From: Deefgea piscis
GTDB lineage: Bacteria; Pseudomonadota; Gammaproteobacteria; Burkholderiales; Chitinibacteraceae
Assembly: GCF_013284055.1 (NCBI RefSeq)
Contig: NZ_CP054143.1
Location: 2,914,001-2,978,000 of the forward strand
DNA: 64,000 nucleotides
Direction: 5' to 3'
The position numbers and the translations under genes are program-made. The notes beneath the pieces were generated by a model that was not told where the DNA came from, searched no databases, and saw only the letters and a list, made by a program, of their open reading frames with translations. Every line of letters begins with the position of its first letter. The stretch's first letter is position 1. This document shows, one piece after another, positions 58,433-64,000 of the stretch.

Positions 58433-58459
58433 TAGAAACCTACCGCAAGGGGTACAACA

Positions 58460-59515
58460 ATGAAAACCCTCATTTACATCTTGCACAGCGGCCAGCGCTA
58501 CGGAACAGAAAGAATGGCGCTGGCCACGCTGGCACAACTAAAAACCTGCACCCAAGCCGTGTTATTCGCCCCGCTTGGGCCAGTTCAACAACTCGCCCAA
58601 GAGCAAGGCGTTTTATGCCTTGGCTTTCGCAACAGACTTGAATTAGCTCGCCAATTATGGCGCTATCTGGCCCAGCCTGAGCTCTGTATTTGTAGCACAG
58701 GGGTGAGCCAAGCCTTGCTGGTGATTTTACTCACACTAATGCGCGGCAAATGGCCCGATCAGATCCATATCGTCCACGGCGGCACCAATGAAAGATTGAG
58801 TTATGGTCGCAAACATTGGCTGCAATATTTAGGGGTGAAGCTGGTTGCGGTTTCTGAATTTGTCAAAACCCGACTATTGGCTCATGGCTGCAAGAGCAAG
58901 CACATCACGGTCATTGAAAACTTTCTGACTACACGGCAAAGCCATCGCCCAGCCTTTACCCTGAGTGGCATCGCAAAAATTGCCATGATCACGCGCATCG
59001 ACCCCATCAAACAGGTCGGCGTGGCCATCGCCGCATGGCGTAAATACCCCAATCTACCGGAGCTACACATCTGCGGTACAGGCTGGCAAAGCGATGAACT
59101 ACAGACGCAAAGCGCACACCTTACGCAAGTGAAATGGCACGGATTCGTTGAGTATACGTCCAGAGTACTCATTCAATCTGATCTGTATATACATACCTGC
59201 GATAGCGAGCCATTCGGCTTGGCGATTCTTGAGGCCATGGCGGCTGGTGTACCTGTTCTTGTACCCGATCAGGGTGGCGCTGCTGACTTGGTCAACAATG
59301 GGGTCACTGGATTTTACTTCCGCGCTGGCGACAGCCACGATTTGGCGCTGCAAATTCAATGGATTAATCAATTACCCACAAGCACGCTGAACGCTATTGT
59401 TGCCAATGCAAGCGCTCAATTGGCTAATCGGTTTTCAGCAACCCAGCGCATCGCGGACTACGCCAGATTGTGTGGCATCAAGGGGATACATGATGAATCA
59501 GCCACCCTTAATTAG
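58460..59515 (+). CDS. GT4 family glycosyltransferase
   Basis: This 351-residue GT-B enzyme has an N-terminal acceptor domain (YILHSGQRYGTERMALATL) and a C-terminal donor domain. The donor domain holds ITRIDPIKQVGVAIAAW and the E-x7-E motif EPFGLAILEAMAAGVPVL, typical of retaining GT4 transferases. It adds one sugar of the exopolysaccharide repeat. AGGGG precedes the ATG. Its last 26 bases overlap the following GT2 gene. Donor and acceptor cannot be read from the sequence. Confidence 0.92.
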   Translation: MKTLIYILHSGQRYGTERMALATLAQLKTCTQAVLFAPLGPVQQLAQEQGVLCLGFRNRLELARQLWRYLAQPELCICSTGVSQALLVILLTLMRGKWPDQIHIVHGGTNERLSYGRKHWLQYLGVKLVAVSEFVKTRLLAHGCKSKHITVIENFLTTRQSHRPAFTLSGIAKIAMITRIDPIKQVGVAIAAWRKYPNLPELHICGTGWQSDELQTQSAHLTQVKWHGFVEYTSRVLIQSDLYIHTCDSEPFGLAILEAMAAGVPVLVPDQGGAADLVNNGVTGFYFRAGDSHDLALQIQWINQLPTSTLNAIVANASAQLANRFSATQRIADYARLCGIKGIHDESATLN

Positions 59516-60479
59516 CGTCGTTGTTATCGGCCATAACGAAGGGCAGCGTTTAATCCGATGCCTTACTTCAGTGCGCGAGTGTAGCTATCCCAATATTGAG
59601 CTGCTCTATATTGACTCCCACTCTAGCGACGATAGCGTAGCCCAAGCGGCAAACTTGAGCGACAGCGTCTATCTGGCCAGTCAAAAAGGGGCGGCGGCGG
59701 CTCGCAATGTCGGCCTAGCGCACGCTCAAGGCGACTGGATTATGTTTTTAGATGGTGACACGATATTGGCACCTTTGTTTTTGTCACAAGCCTTAGCCGA
59801 TTTACAGGCTGACACGCAACTCGCTTGTGCCTGGGGGCATCGTGTTGAGAAAGATCCACAGCAATCAATTTATGTACGAGTACTTGATCTAGATTGGCGT
59901 TACCCACCGGGTGAAACCGCATTTTGTGGCGGAGATGCCTTGTTTCGACGCGAAGCGCTGCTTCAAGTCGAAGGTTTTAATGCACGCTTATTAGCCGGAG
60001 AAGAGCCAGAAATATGCTTCTGGCTACGCAAAAAAGGCTGGAAAATAATGCACCTCGATCTGGCGATGACGCAGCATGATTTGGCCATCACACAATTTAA
60101 GCAATATTGGCAACGCACCTGTCGCGCCGGTTATGCCTATGCCGCAGTCAGCGCAATGACACAGGATTTTTGGATTCAAGAGGTGCGTCACAACTATCGA
60201 CAATCGAGTATTTTGCTCAGCCTAATGCTGATCTTTATGCTGGGTGCAATATGGCAACCACTCCTTAGCGCCGCCGCATTACTCACCTTAACCCTATTAA
60301 TGCTCCGCAGCAGCTGGCGTGCACGTTGGCGCAGCCCACATTGGCACAACTTATTACTCTATGGTGTGCATAGCTGGTTTGCACAAATTCCAATCACAAT
60401 GGGGATTTGGCGCTGCAAACGTGACCGAGCGGCAAAAAGGCGAGCCTCTTTTGGTAACTATAAAGAGGTCAAAAAATGA
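59490..60479 (+). CDS. GT2 family glycosyltransferase
   Basis: This 329-residue GT-A enzyme starts MMNQPPLISVVVIGHNEGQ, has SHSSDDSVAQAA and the metal-binding DxD-like LDGD in WIMFLDGDTI. Two C-terminal hydrophobic helices (SSILLSLMLIFMLGAIW and LLSAAALLTLTLLML) anchor it in the membrane. The start is inside the preceding GT4 gene, with AGGGG just upstream; either of two adjacent ATGs (59490, 59493) may be used. Its stop overlaps the acyltransferase start (ATGA). It adds a sugar to the repeat unit. Confidence 0.9.
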   Translation: MMNQPPLISVVVIGHNEGQRLIRCLTSVRECSYPNIELLYIDSHSSDDSVAQAANLSDSVYLASQKGAAAARNVGLAHAQGDWIMFLDGDTILAPLFLSQALADLQADTQLACAWGHRVEKDPQQSIYVRVLDLDWRYPPGETAFCGGDALFRREALLQVEGFNARLLAGEEPEICFWLRKKGWKIMHLDLAMTQHDLAITQFKQYWQRTCRAGYAYAAVSAMTQDFWIQEVRHNYRQSSILLSLMLIFMLGAIWQPLLSAAALLTLTLLMLRSSWRARWRSPHWHNLLLYGVHSWFAQIPITMGIWRCKRDRAAKRRASFGNYKEVKK

Positions 60480-61084
60480 AACGGCTCCTCTATCTGTGTT
60501 GTTCCTTATGGCTAGGCGCTTTACTTGATGTCTTTGCCCAGATTCAACGTGGCACTGCATGGTTACGCTTGGCTTGCCGGATTCCGCTAGACCCAAGCAA
60601 TGTTATTTTAGGCAAGGTCGAATTACATGGTTCCCGCCAAATCCAATTCGGTCTGCGCGCTTTGATCTATCCTGGGCTTTATCTTGAAACCCAAGATTTG
60701 GGGCGCATCACGTTGGGAGATGGCATCGTCATCTCTCGTGGCGTGCACTTAGTATCTCACAGCCACATCAGCATTGGTTCTGGGTCGATGTTGGGTGAAT
60801 ACAGCAGCGTGCGCGATGCCAACCATCGCAGGCAATCGTCAACTCCGCTGCGCGAGGCGGGCTTTACTGCTGCCGCGATCATCATTGGCAAAGAAGTCTG
60901 GATTGGCCGCGGAGCCATTATTTTGCCTGGTGTTTGTATCGGTGATGGCGCGACCATCGCGGCAAATGCGGTTGTTACCCATGATGTACTCGCAGGAACC
61001 ACCGTGGGTGGCGTACCCGCTAAACCACTTCGTAGCGCAAAGGACATTCAAAAATGGACCCGAGTAAACGCCCAATTTTATTAG
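60476..61084 (+). CDS. Hexapeptide-repeat acyltransferase
   Basis: This 202-residue left-handed beta-helix protein of the WcaF/LbH-MAT type has repeats from about residue 45 to 180: ITLGDGIVISRGVHLVSHSH, IGSGSMLGEYSSVRD, IIIGKEVWIGRGAIILPGV and IGDGATIAANAVV. The N-terminus has a short hydrophobic stretch (LLYLCCSLWLGALLDVF). Such enzymes O-acetylate or otherwise acylate exopolysaccharide sugars. It is coupled to the GT2 gene by ATGA overlap and overlaps the next glycosyltransferase by 31 bases. Confidence 0.88.
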   Translation: MKRLLYLCCSLWLGALLDVFAQIQRGTAWLRLACRIPLDPSNVILGKVELHGSRQIQFGLRALIYPGLYLETQDLGRITLGDGIVISRGVHLVSHSHISIGSGSMLGEYSSVRDANHRRQSSTPLREAGFTAAAIIIGKEVWIGRGAIILPGVCIGDGATIAANAVVTHDVLAGTTVGGVPAKPLRSAKDIQKWTRVNAQFY

Positions 61085-62364
61085 TTGCCTACCAATGTGC
61101 CCCGAATATGGGTTCAGTATCGCAAATTGGTTGGGAATGGTATCAGCGCCTGACCAAACGTCGCCCCGTCACGCTGATCACCCACAGTCGAAATCGTGCG
61201 GCACTTGAAAAAGCAGGTGCACCATTCAACGGCAGCACCATTGAATACATTGATACTGAATGGCTGGCAGGGCCACTCTATCGAACCGCATCACGTCTTT
61301 TTCCCGGCAAAGAACATGCCATTTTTCTACTCAGCTCACTCGATTACTATCTTTTTGATTTTCTAGCTTTACGTCGTGCACGTCAAAAACGTGCACAAGG
61401 CAATAAGTGGGCGGCAGTGCACGTCCCTACACCTGTTAGCTCGGCAGCAGGCACCCGACTTCATCAACTGGGTTTGCCACTGATACGCGGCCCACTCAAT
61501 TGTGGCTTAGGTAATCCAGCGGGATTTGATGAAGTCTTGCAGCAAGAATCCCAATGGCTCAATCGTGGTCGACAACTTGGGCAATGGTTTTCTGCGCTGT
61601 TAGAAAAATCGAGTGATCGGCAAATCACTCTAACAGCCACCACTGCAACACGAGCCGTGCTCCCACCGAACCAGCGCACTCAGCCATTACTTGAGAATGG
61701 CATTGATCTCCGCCATTTCACCGCCAGCCCCGTGCTTGAGCGCAGTGCCCGCGACACGCTCAAAGTCTTATTTGTCGGTCGAATGTTACCTGTAAAAGGC
61801 GTTAACTTTCTCCTTCAAGCATGCGCGCAGTTAATCGCTCAGGGCTATCCGATTGAAATCACCCTCGTTGGCGATGGTATCAAACGCCAAGCATGGGAAA
61901 CAGAGTCTGTCGAATTGGGTATTGGCCAGCACTGCCATTTCACTGGAAATTTACCTTTAGCTGAAGTGCCCTTGCTGATGCAGCAATGCCATGTATTTTG
62001 CCTGCCTTCGATTCGCGAGTCTGGCGGCGCAGTGATTCTCGAAGCCATGGCTTGTGGTCGGCCGGTGATTGCTTATCGCTTTGGCGGCCCAGCAGAGTTG
62101 GTAACCACCGAAACGGGCGTACTTCTTGATGCGCATTGCGCATCCGAGTTAGTCGAGCAATTGAAAGAGACTTTGCGTCAATGCCACCAACAACCAAAGC
62201 AATGGGCGGCGATGGGCGCAACTGCCGCCCGCTTATTGCATCAGCCACACCCCATGGGTTTTGACTGGGAACACAAAATTGATCTCGTTGAGCAGTTGTA
62301 CGAACAAATGCAAAACCACGAGGATTTACCTTCTTGTCACAATTTAGCGGCGCGAGTTAATTAA
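61054..62364 (+). CDS. GT4 family glycosyltransferase
   Basis: This 436-residue GT-B transferase has the N-terminal VAYQCAPNMGSVSQIGWEW, a pattern found in WcaC-like and related enzymes. The C-terminal donor domain carries LFVGRMLPVKGVNFLLQA, then RESGGAVILEAMACGRPVI with E-x7-E-type spacing. AAGGA precedes the ATG at 61054, which lies inside the end of the acyltransferase gene. It is the last glycosyltransferase visible in the cluster. Donor sugar unknown. Confidence 0.92.
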   Translation: MDPSKRPILLVAYQCAPNMGSVSQIGWEWYQRLTKRRPVTLITHSRNRAALEKAGAPFNGSTIEYIDTEWLAGPLYRTASRLFPGKEHAIFLLSSLDYYLFDFLALRRARQKRAQGNKWAAVHVPTPVSSAAGTRLHQLGLPLIRGPLNCGLGNPAGFDEVLQQESQWLNRGRQLGQWFSALLEKSSDRQITLTATTATRAVLPPNQRTQPLLENGIDLRHFTASPVLERSARDTLKVLFVGRMLPVKGVNFLLQACAQLIAQGYPIEITLVGDGIKRQAWETESVELGIGQHCHFTGNLPLAEVPLLMQQCHVFCLPSIRESGGAVILEAMACGRPVIAYRFGGPAELVTTETGVLLDAHCASELVEQLKETLRQCHQQPKQWAAMGATAARLLHQPHPMGFDWEHKIDLVEQLYEQMQNHEDLPSCHNLAARVN

Positions 62365-62392
62365 ACTGAGCTAAATACACCCAGGGGGAATC

Positions 62393-64000
62393 ATGCCAAA
62401 AACACTACTTATAATGGCCTTGATCAATATACCCCTACACTGCATCGCAGCAACAATCACACTTAATATTGATCGCCAAATCGATCCACAAACCTTTCCA
62501 CGTTACGGACTCAATCTCGGTGGACCATCCTACTGGGGTGCCGAGCAATTACGCGCCAATATTGTGCGTAATCCTGGATTTATGCCGCTACTGGATCGCA
62601 GTATCGTGCTGGTCGAGCAAGTCGAGGGTCGGCAAATTAAAGACAAAGATGCTTGGGTCGCTCGCCCCGACGGATTTTGGACTGGCGGACGTTATCAGAT
62701 ATTGAGTGGTGCTCATGCCAACATGCAAGGACGCATCTTTGACTATCGCCGCAAAGCACAAAGTAATGGCTTGTTTTGGCTCGATCAAAACCTCAATGAA
62801 CTGCGCATTGGCGACGCCATCAGCGTAGAAAAAACCAGCCAATCACAAGCGATTCCTCAGTGGTGGAGCTCGGGCCGGACCAGTTTAGTGGCGAAAAAAG
62901 AAGGTGGATTCGCCGCGAGATTACAGCCGAGCCAGCAAACTGCAGCCGCATTAGCAAGCTATTTTGATTCCTTAGGCGGAACAGCGGGACGCCTGCTTCC
63001 TGTTGCGGGCGACTGGCAGTTAAAATTTAAAGTACGCAGCGAGCGCGCTGGCGCCAAACTGCAAGTTCGCTTTGCACGAGATAAGCAAACCGCTTTTGTG
63101 CACCAAACCATCGAGCCCACCGCTCAATGGCAAACCATCGAGCTAGACTGGCGGGGTAGCGAAGGCGTATCGAACACCTCAGCCCCCCTCTCGCTCACAT
63201 TTCAAGCCGAGGGCGACGGCGAGATTTGGGTTGATGACGTCTACCTTGGCGAAAAATCACCGTTACCGAGCGGATTTCGACGTGTCGTCGTTGATACACT
63301 CAAAACATTGCGACCAGGCTATCTGCGCGACTGGCAGGGACAACTGGGCGACAATGTGCCCAACCGATTTATCGGCGAAATGGCGCGCCACCCTATCCGC
63401 TATCGACCCGGCGAAAATGAAAGCTTTTTTGCCTATAGCATCCCTGATTTTTTCTCTTTGTGCGCCCAAATCCAAGCCCACCCCTGGGTTGTTGGCCCAA
63501 CCACGTTATCACGCGCAGAATGGTTTAATTTTGGTAAGCAACTTAGAATCCACGCCGATCAAGCCCAATTACGTGAAGTCGTACTCGAATTTGGTAATGA
63601 AAACTGGAATGCTCTATTTCGCCCGGCAGGTTTTACCGATGTTCGCCAGCACCAGCAAATTGCCGATGAAGCGTTAGCTGCCGCAAAAAAGGGCTTTGGT
63701 GATGGCAGCAAACTCATTACCGTGGTGAATGCGCCATTTTTATGGGGCGATAGCCCGGGAGCGATCATTCATAGCAAAGTCGCTGATCGCGTCGCCGTTG
63801 CCCCCTACTTCCTTTATAAAATCGACAACAATGAAACAGAAAAACAATTGCGTCAGCGTGCACTGGCCAGCCAACTCCCACTGCTTGTCAAGCAACAACA
63901 GTTAAGTAAAGCCAAGAATAAACCGCTCGCCGTGTATGAAATCAACTTTCACAGTTCCATGGGAAATGCACCCGCCGCACTACGCAATTTAGTGTTAAAC
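62393..64000 (+). CDS. Exported glycoside-hydrolase-like protein (partial)
   Basis: The gene is open to the right edge: 536 codons are visible without a stop. A signal peptide (MPKTLLIMALINIPLHCIAA) is followed by a region up to residue 180. Next is a carbohydrate-binding-like jelly roll (about 185-285, DWQLKFKVRSERAGAKLQVR and GEIWVDDVYLGE). A TIM-barrel-like region has LKTLRPGYLRDWQGQLGDN and EFGNENWNALF (E403), resembling clan GH-A enzymes such as the arabinofuranosidase-like group. It may trim or degrade the exopolysaccharide in the periplasm or outside. CCAGGGGGAATC precedes the ATG. Family and activity are tentative. Confidence 0.75.
   Translation, partial: MPKTLLIMALINIPLHCIAATITLNIDRQIDPQTFPRYGLNLGGPSYWGAEQLRANIVRNPGFMPLLDRSIVLVEQVEGRQIKDKDAWVARPDGFWTGGRYQILSGAHANMQGRIFDYRRKAQSNGLFWLDQNLNELRIGDAISVEKTSQSQAIPQWWSSGRTSLVAKKEGGFAARLQPSQQTAAALASYFDSLGGTAGRLLPVAGDWQLKFKVRSERAGAKLQVRFARDKQTAFVHQTIEPTAQWQTIELDWRGSEGVSNTSAPLSLTFQAEGDGEIWVDDVYLGEKSPLPSGFRRVVVDTLKTLRPGYLRDWQGQLGDNVPNRFIGEMARHPIRYRPGENESFFAYSIPDFFSLCAQIQAHPWVVGPTTLSRAEWFNFGKQLRIHADQAQLREVVLEFGNENWNALFRPAGFTDVRQHQQIADEALAAAKKGFGDGSKLITVVNAPFLWGDSPGAIIHSKVADRVAVAPYFLYKIDNNETEKQLRQRALASQLPLLVKQQQLSKAKNKPLAVYEINFHSSMGNAPAALRNLVLN

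Overview
The window looks like a chromosome segment of a betaproteobacterium of the Neisseriales, most like the Chitinibacteraceae. This is inferred from moderate GC content, the pyrG-kdsA-eno-ftsB order, PHB genes (a phasin and phaB), DUF1631 and DUF2917 proteins and a large 180-kDa-class NAD-glutamate dehydrogenase. No rRNA is present and species cannot be fixed from sequence alone.

Positions 1-44,450 are mostly conserved housekeeping genes: the end of bamC; a phasin; a pseudokinase-HDOD-GAF regulator; nicotinamide riboside uptake and phosphorylation (pnuC plus a kinase); yajC-secD-secF; a DedA-bioC-bioD-SCO1-ycgR run; a lysophospholipid flippase/acyltransferase fusion; a minus-strand DUF1631, ABC-F and aspartic protease group; NAD-GDH; prfB-lysS; an HU protein; mdfA; mnmC; a MocR regulator; ftsB, eno, kdsA and pyrG; phaB; and a complete RND efflux operon. 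Well-formed intrinsic terminators separate most of these units. Several stable hairpins without a U-run lie between co-directional genes.

At 44,544 a tRNA-Gly(CCC) is followed directly by a frameshifted, truncated remnant of a tyrosine recombinase, which suggests an old integration site. Next comes an overlapping gene pair: an RsbQ-like alpha/beta hydrolase and a PAS-PAS-GGDEF diguanylate cyclase.

From 47,236 to the right edge lies an exopolysaccharide cluster: flippase, Wza-like exporter, initiating sugar transferase, a GT26 fusion protein, two GT4 enzymes, one GT2, a hexapeptide acyltransferase and a secreted glycoside-hydrolase-like protein cut by the window end. Inside it is a sensory block: a stand-alone H-NOX heme protein, then a protein joining the guanylate-cyclase-type HNOBA domain to PAS, SpoIIE/PP2C phosphatase and RsbW-like ATPase domains, then an OmpR-type regulator. 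Facing them is a REC-PAS-histidine kinase, a receiver and an Hpt protein. The simplest reading is that nitric oxide or redox gas sensing, together with a phosphorelay, controls polysaccharide production. The H-NOX/HNOBA/PP2C combination is the most interesting system here. No chain-length regulator, polymerase, STAS antagonist or sigma factor is visible, so the cluster and its regulatory output must extend beyond the window or lie elsewhere.
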